A DNA stretch of 64,000 bases from Caulobacter sp. Root655 (GCF_001427665.1 NZ_LMHC01000002.1:121982-185981); one strand, 5' to 3'; positions 48,976 to 60,717 are shown, counted from the first letter of the stretch. The notes: generated by a model from the sequence alone, not told the origin. A program made the numbers and translations.

Positions 48976-49317
48976 ATGGTCATCAAGTTCAGCCGCCTCG
49001 TGGCGTTGGGCGTCTCGAGCGCGGCCCTGGCGTTCGCCGCCACGGCTCACGCGCAATGCGATCCGTCCGTGTGCGCCAATCCGGCGGCCTACCAGAACCT
49101 GCCGACCACGCTCGCGCCTCGGACCTTTTCGACGCTGAAGGCCGCCAAGGCCTATTGCCGGTCCGAGCCGATCGTCTGGCGGGCGACCGCCGGCGGGGAG
49201 GTCTACACGGCGAAAGCCAAGGGCTTCGGCAAGATCAGGCCGGGCTTCTACATGTGCAGGTCACATGCCGAGATCGTGGCGCGCGTGAATGCAAAGACGG
49301 CCGCCAAGCCACGCTAG
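48976..49317 (+). CDS. small secreted hypothetical protein
   Basis: A 113-residue protein with a Sec signal peptide (LVALGVSSAALAFAATAHAQ, cleavage after AHA). The mature part has four cysteines (QCDPSVCANP, AYCRSEP, FYMCRSH), likely disulfide-bonded in the periplasm. No family recognised. It converges with cicA, the stop codons lying one base apart. Confidence 0.65.
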   Translation: MVIKFSRLVALGVSSAALAFAATAHAQCDPSVCANPAAYQNLPTTLAPRTFSTLKAAKAYCRSEPIVWRATAGGEVYTAKAKGFGKIRPGFYMCRSHAEIVARVNAKTAAKPR

Positions 49318-49318
49318 C

Positions 49319-49990
49319 TCAGCCCGGCTTGCCCCTGAAAATCCGGTAGCCCTTCTCGTGGGCGATCGCCAACATCTCGCGGTCGCCGGAGGTGTCGCCA
49401 TAGGCGGCGGCCAGCGACATATCGTCGCCGAACTGCTCGCGCAGGCGGATGACCTTTTCGGGACCCCGGCAATTGGGGCCGAGCAGGGAACCGTTGATCC
49501 TGTCGTTGAGGTCCAGCGCCAGGCGCGAGCCGATCAGCAGATCGGCGCCCAGGCCGCGGGCGAACGGGGCCACGATGACGTCGGGCGAAGCGGTGACGAT
49601 CACCAGTCTGGCGCCCTTGGCCCGCCAGCGTCGCCAGACGGCCAGGGCGTCGGGGCGGAACAGGCGAGGGGCCTGCGACTGGGCGAAGGCGCGGGCTTCG
49701 CGCTCCAATTGCTCCAGGCTGACGCCGCGCAGGAACTCGCGCACGGCGGCGGCCTTGATCTTGCCGCGGTTGCGGTCGAACACGTAGGCCACGGCGGCCG
49801 GGAACAGGCGGATCATGCCCAGGGCGTGGCGCGCCGGGCTGACACGCCACTTCAGGAAGGCCGTGAAGCTGTCGCGAACCGTCAGGGTGCCGTCGAAATC
49901 GAAGGCCACCAGAGGCGGCCCCTCGTGCAGGTCGCCGGTCATGCCCGTGGAGGCCGTCAGCCCCTGGGCCATCAGTGAACGTCTCGCCAT
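49319..49990 (-). CDS. cicA: HAD-family phosphatase CicA
   Basis: About 223 residues from the ATG at 49990, which has cggaga upstream; ATG 49972 or 49942 are alternatives. HAD motif I is FDFDGTLT, motif II is VIVTASPDV, and motif IV is YGDTSGDREML, so the catalytic Asp residues and the Ser/Thr are present (SerB/HAD-IB type). In C. crescentus cicA lies between clpP and clpX in opposite orientation, and its dosage affects growth and cell shape. The position here is identical. Confidence 0.85.
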   Translation of the reverse strand: MARRSLMAQGLTASTGMTGDLHEGPPLVAFDFDGTLTVRDSFTAFLKWRVSPARHALGMIRLFPAAVAYVFDRNRGKIKAAAVREFLRGVSLEQLEREARAFAQSQAPRLFRPDALAVWRRWRAKGARLVIVTASPDVIVAPFARGLGADLLIGSRLALDLNDRINGSLLGPNCRGPEKVIRLREQFGDDMSLAAAYGDTSGDREMLAIAHEKGYRIFRGKPG

Positions 49991-50365
49991 TCGTCTCCGC
50001 GCACGCGCGCCCCGCAAACCTGACGGCCTTGCACCACGATTCCGCCAGCGCCGCCTAAGATCATCACCATTCGCGACGCACTCTTCATCAGGCGTTCGCC
50101 GATCCGTAAGGGGAGCGAACCGGTCCCCGCTTGCGTTGACGTCGTGGAACGCCATCTTAGGGAAGAATTCCATGAAACCGCACACACCATCCACGAACTT
50201 GGGGGCTGTAAAACGGCTCCAAGGCTTGTGCCGTGCGTCCGGATCGGGGAATGTCAAGGATTAGACAACTCCCAGCGGATATCCTGCTGCCTCGGTGGCG
50301 GGATAGGCGCTAAGGAGTCGGTGGTTTCGGCTTCGGCCCAGACCGCCCTAGCGTGAGAAGCGACC
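49991..50365. other. 375-base divergent region between cicA and clpX
   Basis: Must contain the clpX and cicA promoters. I could not identify a specific motif with confidence. Confidence 0.4.
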
Positions 50366-51628
50366 ATGACGAAAGCCGCGAGCGGCGACACCAAGAGCAC
50401 CCTCTACTGTTCTTTCTGCGGAAAGAGCCAGCATGAGGTGCGTAAGCTCATCGCCGGCCCGACGGTGTTCATCTGCGATGAATGCGTCGAACTCTGCATG
50501 GATATCATCCGTGAAGAGCACAAGATCGCCTTCGTGAAGTCCAAGGATGGCGTGCCCACGCCACGCGAGATCTGCGAAGTCCTGGACGATTACGTGATTG
50601 GACAAAATCACGCCAAGAAGGTGCTCGCGGTCGCGGTGCACAATCACTACAAGCGCCTGAACCACGCGTCGAAGAACAACGACGTCGAGCTGGCCAAATC
50701 CAACATCCTGCTGGTCGGTCCGACCGGCACCGGCAAGACGCTTCTGGCCCAGACCCTGGCCCGAATCATCGACGTACCGTTCACGATGGCCGACGCCACC
50801 ACCCTGACCGAAGCCGGTTATGTGGGCGAAGACGTCGAGAACATCGTGCTCAAGCTGCTGCAGGCCGCCGACTACAACGTCGAACGGGCGCAGCGCGGCA
50901 TCGTCTACATCGACGAAATCGACAAGATCAGCCGCAAGTCCGACAACCCGTCGATCACCCGCGACGTGTCGGGCGAGGGCGTGCAGCAGGCCCTGCTGAA
51001 GATCATGGAAGGCACCGTCGCCTCCGTGCCGCCGCAGGGCGGACGCAAGCATCCCCAGCAGGAGTTCCTGCAGGTCGATACGACCAACATCCTGTTCATC
51101 TGCGGCGGGGCCTTCGCGGGCCTGGAGCGCATCATCTCGGCGCGCGGCCAGGGCAAGTCGATCGGCTTCGGCGCCAAGGTGGCCGATCCGGAAGAGCGTC
51201 GCACGGGCGAGATCCTGCGCGGCGTCGAGCCTGACGACCTGCAGCGCTTCGGCCTGATCCCGGAATTCATCGGCCGTCTGCCGGTAATCGCCACCCTGGA
51301 AGACCTCGACGAGGCCGCCCTGGTGAAGATCCTGACCGAGCCGAAGAACGCCTTCGTCAAGCAGTACCAGCGCCTGTTCGAGATGGAGAACATCGGCCTG
51401 ACCTTCACCGAGGACGCGCTACACGGCGTGGCCAAGAAGGCCATCCTGCGCAAGACCGGCGCTCGCGGCCTGCGCTCGATCATGGAAGGCATCCTGCTGG
51501 AGACCATGTTCGAGCTGCCAAACTATGAGGGCGTCGAGGAAGTGGTGGTCAACGCCGAGGTCGTCGAAGGCCGGGCCCAACCGCTGCTGATCTATGCCGA
51601 GAAGAAGGGCGGAGCGGCTTCGGCCTGA
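50366..51628 (+). CDS. clpX: Clp protease ATP-binding subunit
   Basis: A 420-residue AAA+ unfoldase. The N-terminal zinc-binding domain has [11 protein letters not shown] and CDECVELC (four cysteines). Walker A is GPTGTGKT, Walker B is IVYIDEIDK, the substrate pore loop is EGYVGEDV-like (AGYVGEDV), and the ClpP-docking IGF loop is [10 protein letters not shown]. It recognises and unfolds substrates for ClpP. It is separated from clpP by two genes. Confidence 0.98.
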   Translation: MTKAASGDTKSTLYCSFCGKSQHEVRKLIAGPTVFICDECVELCMDIIREEHKIAFVKSKDGVPTPREICEVLDDYVIGQNHAKKVLAVAVHNHYKRLNHASKNNDVELAKSNILLVGPTGTGKTLLAQTLARIIDVPFTMADATTLTEAGYVGEDVENIVLKLLQAADYNVERAQRGIVYIDEIDKISRKSDNPSITRDVSGEGVQQALLKIMEGTVASVPPQGGRKHPQQEFLQVDTTNILFICGGAFAGLERIISARGQGKSIGFGAKVADPEERRTGEILRGVEPDDLQRFGLIPEFIGRLPVIATLEDLDEAALVKILTEPKNAFVKQYQRLFEMENIGLTFTEDALHGVAKKAILRKTGARGLRSIMEGILLETMFELPNYEGVEEVVVNAEVVEGRAQPLLIYAEKKGGAASA

Positions 51629-51668
51629 TCCCCCCTTAAGCTTCGGCAGGCTTCGGCTTCGAAAATCT

Positions 51669-51700
51669 GGCGCGTCCGGCCTGGCCGGGCGCGCCTTTTT
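51669..51700 (+). terminator. terminator of clpX
   Basis: ggcgcgtccgg, loop cctgg, ccgggcgcgcc, T-run 51696-51700; 40 bases after the clpX stop. Confidence 0.92.
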
Positions 51701-52040
51701 CGTCACACGGGGCGCCCGATCGTCGCCGCGAGCCGGACGAGACCGGCGATCCTCGCGATCGCGCCGGCAAGCCCTCGCGCGTCGCGCCGGGGCGCCCGCA
51801 AGAATATTGCATGGCTCAGCCTGGCCGGGGCACGTGCGCACCAGCGTCACCGCTCGTGCGCGACTTGTCGCCGCTAGGAGGCGAGTGCGCTTGAACCGTG
51901 TTGCAAAAGGTCCACATAAATAACGAACATCCGCTCAGTCCCGGGCGGACGGGTCGTACGACTCAGGCGCATCGTCTGGGGGACGGCGGTCCGCGTGGCT
52001 GAACGCGAGATCAACGCGACGGCCAGGAGTAAAAGGCATC
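51701..52040. other. 340-base region upstream of lon
   Basis: No gene recognised. It contains the candidate heat-shock promoter at 51890-51921. Confidence 0.45.
51890..51921 (+). promoter_or_regulatory. candidate sigma-32 promoter of lon
   Basis: cttgaa (51890-51895), 16 bases, then ccacataaat (51912-51921). This resembles the heat-shock promoter CTTGAA ... CCCCAT-T. Heat-inducible lon expression is known in bacteria including Caulobacter; use of this exact site is inferred. It lies 120 bases before the lon start. Confidence 0.5.
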
Positions 52041-54440
<2,400 letters not shown>

Positions 54441-54464
54441 TAGTAACTTATTGTTGATAACTTG

Positions 54465-54497
54465 GGCGGCGCGGAGATTTTCCGCGCCGCCTTCGTT
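54465..54497 (+). terminator. terminator of lon
   Basis: A perfect ten-base stem ggcggcgcgg / ccgcgccgcc with loop agatttt, followed by ttcgtt. Confidence 0.88.
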
Positions 54498-54587
54498 TGA
54501 CGGGCCGTCCGAAGCCCGCATACTCCTGCCGGAGCGAAGCGGTGTCAGCTGTAGCCAGCGCCGCCGCTTTCATGCTGGGAGAAGAAC

Positions 54588-54866
54588 ATGACCACAAAAG
54601 CCGAACTCGTCACGGCGATCGCCGAAAAGGCGGGCATCAACAAGAACCAGGCTAAGGACGCTCTCGAAGCTTTCATCGACGCGGTCACCACTTCGCTGAA
54701 GTCGGGCGAGGATGTGCGTCTCGTCGGTTTCGGCACCTTCAAGGCCGTCGCGCGCGCCGCGGGCACCGCGCGAAACCCGCGTACCGGCGAAACCGTGAAC
54801 CGCCCGGCCTCGAAAACGGCCCGGTTCCAGGTCGGTGAAGGTCTGAAGACCACCCTGAACGGCTAG
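54588..54866 (+). CDS. hup: HU family DNA-binding protein
   Basis: A 92-residue nucleoid protein: TKAELVTAIAEKAGINKNQA at the N-terminus, VRLVGFGTFKAVARAA, and the DNA-grasping arm ARNPRTGETVNRPASKTARF. It bends and compacts DNA. Location after lon is the common arrangement. Confidence 0.96.
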   Translation: MTTKAELVTAIAEKAGINKNQAKDALEAFIDAVTTSLKSGEDVRLVGFGTFKAVARAAGTARNPRTGETVNRPASKTARFQVGEGLKTTLNG

Positions 54867-54885
54867 TCCAGTATCCAAGTTTCGG

Positions 54886-54917
54886 GGGCGGGGCGCCGCG
54901 AGGCGGCCCGCCCTTTT
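54886..54917 (+). terminator. terminator of hup
   Basis: gggcggg-g-cgcc, loop gcga, ggcg-g-cccgccc, then tttt (54914-54917). Confidence 0.88.
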
Positions 54918-54956
54918 CTATGCGGAACGATGCGTCTCCCACCGCGGCGTTCCAAA

Positions 54957-55031
54957 GGGCGGTTAGCTCAGCGGTAGAGCGTCTCGTTTACACCGAGAGG
55001 GTCGGGGGTTCGATCCCCTCACCGCCCACCA
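54957..55031 (+). tRNA. tRNA-Val (anticodon TAC)
   Basis: Acceptor gggcggt / accgccc, D-loop agctcagcggtagagc, anticodon stem-loop tctcg-tttacac-cgaga with anticodon TAC, T-arm cgggggttcgatcccct, encoded CCA at 55029-55031. Confidence 0.98.
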
Positions 55032-55201
55032 TATGGCGTAAGGATTTCCGAGGATCGGGGCTCTTCTGCTCCCGGGATCACTCCCGAGAAACCACCTTAA
55101 GAGCCGGCGCGGGGCCGGCGGCCCAGCCTTGGTGGAAATTTTGGTAGCGGGCCGGCTGCCAGTGAAAGACCAGCGGGGCTAGAGCTTCCACTGTCAACCT
55201 T

Positions 55202-55242
55202 CAGCGCCCCCTGGCTTCGGCCGCCGGGGGCTGTTTCGTTTT
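55202..55242 (+). terminator. terminator-like hairpin downstream of tRNA-Val
   Basis: gcccccctggc-type stem: gcccc-c-tggc, loop ttcg, gcc-gcc-gggggc, followed by tgtttcgtttt. It could end a transcript that starts with tRNA-Val, leaving about 170 bases between that might be part of a small RNA. Confidence 0.5.
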
Positions 55243-55303
55243 CTGAGTTGCCCGAATCCGCAATGCGCAGCCCTTCTACAACGTGGCTGGAGAGGCGGGC
55301 GAT

Positions 55304-56233
55304 ATGGAGCAGTCGAAGCTTCCCAAGATCAGGATGGCCGTGAGGCGTTTGCTTGCAGGCAGACGGGAGCAGCATGATGTGGTCGAAGTCTGCAGGTGGT
55401 TGCGCGAACAGGTAGGGCGCGGGGAGTATGTTGTTCTCGAGGTAGCCAATTTTCTTGCCCACTCTGCCGATCGGGACAAAGGTCCAACGTTTGAAGCGGT
55501 GAGAGATTTCTACGCGATGACCGACGGGCTCGATCGGTCGCGTGGTGATCGTCCGGACGGCGCGCGTCTCGATCTGCCATCTCTTGAGCGCTGGGTGTAC
55601 GCAACCCTACGAACTCTTTCAGCTGAGAATCTGAAGGCGGAGCTAGGGGTAGCCCGACCGGCCGCGCTTGAAATGCTCAAGGTGGCGCTGAGCAATCTCG
55701 ACGGCGCCCATCCGGATGGGCCTATGTATGGCCCAAACTCGACAGCGGACGACATGCGTGTCCTCGGTTGCGGCACCGGTTTCGTCAACGCCCGCTACTC
55801 CCTTGAGCAGCCGAAGATCGCGACCGCCTTTGAACGTAGCCTCAAGGCTGAGGGATTGCTCTTGGCCGGGGAGGAGGGTGACTGGGCCAACGCTGCCGCC
55901 TTCCTGTGCCTTCATCTTGTCTCTGAGATGCACCTTTGTGAGGTCGTGGTGCACGACAGGGTGCCCGTACAACTCCGCGTCGTTATCCCAGAAGCGGGCG
56001 GCGACGATTTTTTGAGCGTGTGGGCCGTGATCTATCCTGACGGGAAGAGGACCTCATTTCAGGTGTTCAAAACGACCCTAAAGGCTGCCGACTGGTGCGC
56101 GCCTGAACTCCTGCTTCTATTCCGCGCGCAGCGCATCTCGCCGCCAGGTCCGGGCTTCTTTGTTGAACGGCGAGAATCAATCCCGCCGGTGACTATCAGG
56201 AACGGGGTTCTTGATCTCGCCGTCATCTTTTGA
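55304..56233 (+). CDS. orphan hypothetical protein downstream of tRNA-Val
   Basis: A 309-residue protein from the ATG at 55304 (ggagagg upstream; a GTG at 55283 is also in frame). It begins MEQSKLPKIRMAVRRLLAGR and ends RNGVLDLAVIF. It looks soluble, with helix-like N-terminal and beta-rich C-terminal parts (EVVVHDRVPVQLRVVIPEAG, FLSVWAVIYPDGKRTSFQVF). Codon use is less GC-biased in third positions than in neighbours (many tct, aat, cgt codons), which may mean recent transfer. No family recognised; no integrase or att duplicate of the tRNA was seen. Confidence 0.65.
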   Translation: MEQSKLPKIRMAVRRLLAGRREQHDVVEVCRWLREQVGRGEYVVLEVANFLAHSADRDKGPTFEAVRDFYAMTDGLDRSRGDRPDGARLDLPSLERWVYATLRTLSAENLKAELGVARPAALEMLKVALSNLDGAHPDGPMYGPNSTADDMRVLGCGTGFVNARYSLEQPKIATAFERSLKAEGLLLAGEEGDWANAAAFLCLHLVSEMHLCEVVVHDRVPVQLRVVIPEAGGDDFLSVWAVIYPDGKRTSFQVFKTTLKAADWCAPELLLLFRAQRISPPGPGFFVERRESIPPVTIRNGVLDLAVIF

Positions 56234-56266
56234 GCCGCCCTTAGTCTGGCAACCGCAGGGTCAGGC

Positions 56267-56467
56267 CTATCCTCCGAGCGCCCGCGCCAGGCCGAGGACG
56301 GCGCCGGCGAAGGCCGCGGCCGAGAGGATCAGCAGGCCGGTGGCCGCGACCGCCGCGCCCTTGGGCAGCAGCAGGAAAAAGGCCAGACCCGCCAGGAATC
56401 CGGCGAGGATGATCAGGCAGAGGCTGCCCACGAAATAGACCGGCCTGCGAACGATCATTCGACTCAT
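56267..56467 (-). CDS. small two-helix membrane protein
   Basis: About 66 residues from the ATG at 56467 (tgggggt upstream); a longer start at 56512 is possible. Two hydrophobic segments, VGSLCLIILAGFLAGLAFFL and VAATGLLILSAAAFAGAVLG, joined by a short LPKGAA turn. Function unknown. It converges with the orphan gene. Confidence 0.55.
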   Translation of the reverse strand: MSRMIVRRPVYFVGSLCLIILAGFLAGLAFFLLLPKGAAVAATGLLILSAAAFAGAVLGLARALGG

Positions 56468-56735
56468 ACCCCCACGCACGCGTAACACGCCGCCAGATCC
56501 TGCCTTCGCCATGCGCAGGAAAACGTTCAGTGGCTTACGGCAATTATTCTGGCGCTCCCATCGAGGTTACAAAGTTTTACAATCTCGTATGAGGTTAATA
56601 TCAGGGGGTTATTCTTGAATATCGGCTGCCATGGGTCTCTCAAAATCTTGCCGATGCTTGATCGAAAAATGAAACGCGTGGCATAGGTCCTCAAGGTTAA
56701 TGGCCAGAAGCCGAGAGCCGTGAGGGGCGAAGGAT

Positions 56736-56918
56736 ATGTCCAGCATCGAGATCAGGGCCACCCGGGACGGATGGCGGGTCTGCTACGGCGAAGAGCTGGT
56801 TTCGATGGCCCGCGAAGAGGCCATCGCGTTCCAAGCGGCGCTCGACTATTGCAGCAAGCTGTTCCTGCGCGGCGTCCGCGCCCAGGTGACCCTCGACAGG
56901 TCGGCCATTCGCGGTTGA
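56736..56918 (+). CDS. 60-residue conserved small protein
   Basis: MSSIEIRATRDGWRVCYGEE at the N-terminus, FQAAL and LFLRGVRAQVTLDR further on. It is a full-length relative of the 58-residue protein encoded at 45850-46026. Start ATG 56736 has ggcgaagga upstream. It precedes the phytase-like gene by 61 bases on the same strand. Confidence 0.65.
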   Translation: MSSIEIRATRDGWRVCYGEELVSMAREEAIAFQAALDYCSKLFLRGVRAQVTLDRSAIRG

Positions 56919-56979
56919 ACACCTGTCCGCCCCGACCGGCGCGGTGGACATCCGGCTCGGCGGCCCGCACTGATCGGCC

Positions 56980-58191
56980 ATGCCGACTCCCCACGACGCC
57001 GTCACCGTCACGCGCCTGATCTGGACCGACCACGTCCTCGACGAGGTCGAGACGCCGCACGGTCGATTGCGGATCACCCTGGGCCTGGGTTCGGGCCTGA
57101 CCCGGCGCGCTGGCGATCCGGCGGGCGTCGTATGGGCGATCGGCGATCGCGGGCCCAATATCAAGGTCGGTCCGGCGGTCGATGACCACGGCCTGACCCA
57201 CCTGGCCGCGCTGCGCGGCCTGGACGGCGCCAAGATCATGCCGCGCCCGGGGATCGGGCCGATGCTGGCCCAGCTTCGGGTCGAGGGCGACGTCGTCACC
57301 TGCCTTCAGATCCTGCCCCTGCGCGACGCGACTGGTGCGACCTTCAACGGCCTGCCGATCCCCGGCGGCGACGCGGCCATGGAGCCGACCTTCGACATCT
57401 CCGGCGCCGCTCTGGGCGACCATCTGGCCGGCGCCGACACCGAAGCGGTCGCGGCCCTGGCCGATGGGACTTTTCGGGTCGCCGACGAATACGGACCTTC
57501 GATCCTCAAGGTGGGACCCGACGGCGCGGTGCTGGAGCGCTGGGTCCCCGCCGGGCAGGAAACCGCCCTGGTCGGCGCGGCCTATGCGGTGATCGGCGTC
57601 TTGCCGGCCCAGGCCGCGCGGCGACAGCTGAACCGCGGCTTCGAGGCCCTGGCCCTGTCGCCGGATGAGCGAAGGCTGCACGTGATCCTGCAAAGCCCGC
57701 TCGCGGCCCAGGATGAGGATGCGGACGAGAGCGACGCCGACGCGGTCGGCCACGCCAGGCTGTGGACGCTCAACGCCGAAACCGGCGCGCCGATCGCCGA
57801 ACACCTCTATCCCTTCGATCCGCCCGAGAGCTTTCGGCGCGACCTGGAAGCTGGGCCGGTCGGGCCCGAGGACCTGAAGATTTCCGAAGCGGTGTCGATC
57901 GGTGACAACCAGCTTCTGGTCCTGGAGCGCATTTCGCGAACCTCGAAGCTCTATCGCGTCGCCCTCACCGAGCGCTTGCTGACCAAGACCCTGGTGCTGT
58001 CGACCGACGACTGGCCGCGGATCGATGCCGATCTCGAAGGCGTCACGCTGCTGTCCGACCGCGACCTGCTGTTGTGCAACGACAACGACTTCGGGATCGA
58101 GGGGCGCGAAACCGTGTTTTTCAGGGTCACGTTCCCGGAGCCCCTGGGAGACATGACGTCGGCTGCTGACGGCAGGGCGTCAGGAGGCTAG
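56980..58191 (+). CDS. phytase-like / esterase-like beta-propeller protein
   Basis: A 403-residue protein. The pattern GVVWAIGDRGPN (about 49-60), FRVADEYGPSILKVGPDG (about 164-181) and NRGFEALALSPDERRLHVIL (about 213-232) matches the phytase-like domain (DG-f-v-sDry-p-i...G-EGla). No signal peptide is visible, unlike many exported members. The catalytic activity of this family is mostly untested. It ends 26 bases before the winged-helix gene. Confidence 0.75.
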   Translation: MPTPHDAVTVTRLIWTDHVLDEVETPHGRLRITLGLGSGLTRRAGDPAGVVWAIGDRGPNIKVGPAVDDHGLTHLAALRGLDGAKIMPRPGIGPMLAQLRVEGDVVTCLQILPLRDATGATFNGLPIPGGDAAMEPTFDISGAALGDHLAGADTEAVAALADGTFRVADEYGPSILKVGPDGAVLERWVPAGQETALVGAAYAVIGVLPAQAARRQLNRGFEALALSPDERRLHVILQSPLAAQDEDADESDADAVGHARLWTLNAETGAPIAEHLYPFDPPESFRRDLEAGPVGPEDLKISEAVSIGDNQLLVLERISRTSKLYRVALTERLLTKTLVLSTDDWPRIDADLEGVTLLSDRDLLLCNDNDFGIEGRETVFFRVTFPEPLGDMTSAADGRASGG

Positions 58192-58217
58192 GCAGGGCTG
58201 GAGTGTCGGAGAAGCGC

Positions 58218-59354
58218 ATGAGCGTTGCGGGGGCGGTTTCGGAGGCGCGGGTTCTGGACCGCCGTGCGCTCAACAGGGCGCTGCTGGACCGGCAGTATCT
58301 GTTGGCGCGCGCCGAGCTGTCCGTGCCGCAAGCGCTCGATCGCCTGATCGCCCTGCAGGCCCAGTCGCCCAAGGCGCCGTATTTCGCATTGTGGGCTCGG
58401 CTGAAGGCCTTCCAGCCCGAAGACCTGTCCGCCGGGCTCGAGGACCTGAGCCTGGCGCGTGGGACGTTGATGCGCGGCACGCTGCATGTCGCCGCCGCGC
58501 GCGACTTCGCGGCGATCCGGCCGCTGATCCAGCGCGGGCTCGACCGGTTCCTGACCGAGGGTAGCGTCCACGGACGGGCGCTGGCCGGCCTGGATCGCGA
58601 GGCGATCGTCCAGGCCGCCTATGATCTGCTGCACGAACAGCCCCGCACGACGGCCGAGTTGAGAGCGGAGCTGGCGTCGCTATGGCCGGGGCGCGATCCT
58701 CAGGCGCTGGCCATGGTGGCCCGCATCATGCTGCCGATGCTGCAACTGCCGCCGCGCGGCCTGTGGGCGCGTGGCGGGCAGCCGATGCTGGCGGCGATGG
58801 CGGATCGGCTCGCGCCGCCCAAGGGCGAGGGCCTGACGCTCGACGACCTGGTGCGCCGCTACCTGGCGGCGTTCGGACCGGCCAGCGTGGCCGACGCCCA
58901 GACCTGGCTGGGGCTCAGCCGGCTGGCTCCGGTGTTCGACGCACTGCGCCCGACGTTGCTGACCTTCCGCGACACGGGCGGCGTGGAGCTTTTCGACCTG
59001 CCCGAGGCGTCCAGGCCCTCGGGCGACGTCGCCGCGCCCGTCCGGCTGCTGGGCGAGTTCGACAACATGCTGCTGGCCCATGAGGACCGCGGCCGGATCA
59101 TGCGGCCGGAACACAAGCGCTGGATGTTCACCGAAAACGGCATCCTGCGCGCCGCGGTGCTGATCGACGGCTTCGTGGCCGGCCGCTGGCGCATCGAGGA
59201 CGGCAAGGCGGAGTCCGTCCTGCGTGTGGAGTTGTTCGACAAACCCGCGAAGGCCGCCGCCGAGGCCCTGGGCGCGGAAGGCGAGGCCTTGCTGGTCTTC
59301 GCGGCCAAGCACGACCGGCGCGACATTCGCATCGAGACCCTGGACGGGACCTAG
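58218..59354 (+). CDS. winged-helix DNA-binding protein, AlkZ/HTH_42 family
   Basis: A 378-residue protein from ATG 58218 (cggagaag upstream). It has the family pattern LIALQAQSPKAPYFALWARL (about 47-66), LARGTLMRGTLHVAAARDF and the C-terminal ENGILRAAVLIDGFVAGRW. The Q-x-Q pair in LQAQS matches the catalytic QxQ of AlkZ DNA glycosylases, which unhook interstrand crosslinks; the broader group (AlkX/AlkW) acts on alkylated bases. DNA repair activity is therefore likely but not proven. Confidence 0.75.
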   Translation: MSVAGAVSEARVLDRRALNRALLDRQYLLARAELSVPQALDRLIALQAQSPKAPYFALWARLKAFQPEDLSAGLEDLSLARGTLMRGTLHVAAARDFAAIRPLIQRGLDRFLTEGSVHGRALAGLDREAIVQAAYDLLHEQPRTTAELRAELASLWPGRDPQALAMVARIMLPMLQLPPRGLWARGGQPMLAAMADRLAPPKGEGLTLDDLVRRYLAAFGPASVADAQTWLGLSRLAPVFDALRPTLLTFRDTGGVELFDLPEASRPSGDVAAPVRLLGEFDNMLLAHEDRGRIMRPEHKRWMFTENGILRAAVLIDGFVAGRWRIEDGKAESVLRVELFDKPAKAAAEALGAEGEALLVFAAKHDRRDIRIETLDGT

Positions 59355-60610
59355 GGCCGTTCGGCCAGCGCTTCGAGCGCGACGGCCGCGCCGCGCGTCG
59401 CCTCGTCCGCGCGGATCGCCGCGCCCAGGTCTTCGGCGGCGGCCTTGAAGGCCGGTTCGTCCAGCAGGCGGCGCACCGCGGCGGCGATCGCCCCGGAGCC
59501 GGCGTCGGCGGGCAGGGTCAGGCCGGCGCCGCGATGGGCGACGCGGGCGGCGTTGTCGTTCTGGTCGCGCCCCATCGGCAGGCAGAGCAGGGGGACGCCC
59601 GCCAGAAGCGGCCTCAGGGTCGAGCCGTGGCCCGCGTGGGTGATGAACAGGGCGGCGTCCTTCAGCAACTCGCCATGCGGCGCGCTGCGGACGACGGCGA
59701 CGTGGGGCGGCGCTTCGAACTCGGCCGGGTCGATGGTCGGTCCGGTGGTCACCACGCCACGCACCGGCAATTGGCCGAGGGCGGCGATGATGGCGCGCAG
59801 GGCCGGCTCCTGGGCCTGGTAGAGACTGGAGAATGACACCACCACCAGGGGCGTGTCGCCGGGCGGCGGCGCGAAGGCCTCGACCCACGCCGGGTCGGCC
59901 AGATAGGGGCCGACATGGGCGAAGGGCGCGGGCAGGGGATGGGGCGCGAAGTCGAAGGCCTGGCTGGTGGCCAGCAGGATCGCCCTGGCGATGTCCAACT
60001 GCGCGAAGACGTCGTCCAGCGGCGGCAGGGCCAGCGCGGCGCGGGCGGCGTTGAGGTCGGGCAGGCCGGCCTGGAAGAAGCCGCGGCTCATCTGGCCGAC
60101 CATGGTGTGCATGGCCCGCTCCTCGTCGTTGGCCGCCGGGAGCATGCCGGCCCCGAACGGCGGCGCGCCGGGCATGGTCGGCAGCGACCAGACGTTGGCG
60201 GCCAGCAGGGCCAGCGGCAGGCCGCGCGCTTCGGCCGCCATCATCGGACCCAGCAACAGTTCCTGCGTTACGACCACGTCGGGCGCGAAGGCATCGATCG
60301 CCGCGAGGGTGTCCTGGGCGTAGGCGAGCGCGGGGCCGGTCATCACCCGGTCCAGCAGGCGATGGATCACCGCCAGCGGATTGTCGGCCTCGTGGTCCTT
60401 CAGCCGGTCGTCGTCGCGAGTCTTGCCGGTCTGGAAGGGCGCGGTCGTCCAGGCGCAGAACGGCACGTCCAGCGCCTCGGCGTCCGGCCCGTTGCAAGGG
60501 TCGCTCAGCACCAGCACCGCGTGGCCGCGCGCCGCCAGGTCGCGGGCGACCAGCAGCATCGGCTGCACATGGCCGCCGCCTTCCCAGGTGGTGAAGAGAT
60601 ACCGCGCCAT
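59351..60610 (-). CDS. glycosyltransferase, MGT/UGT type (GT1)
   Basis: A 419-residue GT-B enzyme. N-terminal acceptor domain starts YLFTTWEGGGHVQPMLLVAR; the C-terminal donor-binding motif is FITHAGHGSTLRPLLAGVPL followed by LPMGRDQNDNAARV (about 335-370). Members attach sugars to small hydrophobic compounds or lipids. The stop overlaps the end of the AlkZ-like gene by four bases in convergent orientation. Confidence 0.85.
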   Translation of the reverse strand: MARYLFTTWEGGGHVQPMLLVARDLAARGHAVLVLSDPCNGPDAEALDVPFCAWTTAPFQTGKTRDDDRLKDHEADNPLAVIHRLLDRVMTGPALAYAQDTLAAIDAFAPDVVVTQELLLGPMMAAEARGLPLALLAANVWSLPTMPGAPPFGAGMLPAANDEERAMHTMVGQMSRGFFQAGLPDLNAARAALALPPLDDVFAQLDIARAILLATSQAFDFAPHPLPAPFAHVGPYLADPAWVEAFAPPPGDTPLVVVSFSSLYQAQEPALRAIIAALGQLPVRGVVTTGPTIDPAEFEAPPHVAVVRSAPHGELLKDAALFITHAGHGSTLRPLLAGVPLLCLPMGRDQNDNAARVAHRGAGLTLPADAGSGAIAAAVRRLLDEPAFKAAAEDLGAAIRADEATRGAAVALEALAERP

Positions 60611-60717
60611 GGAGCCTCCCGATGGGGTCGAGCCGCCTGCCTAACCCGTCACGGGTTGTCGTTGCTAGTGGCGATCAGGGTGATAACGTCCCAGCGCCGA
60701 CGCACCGGAGGAAGACC

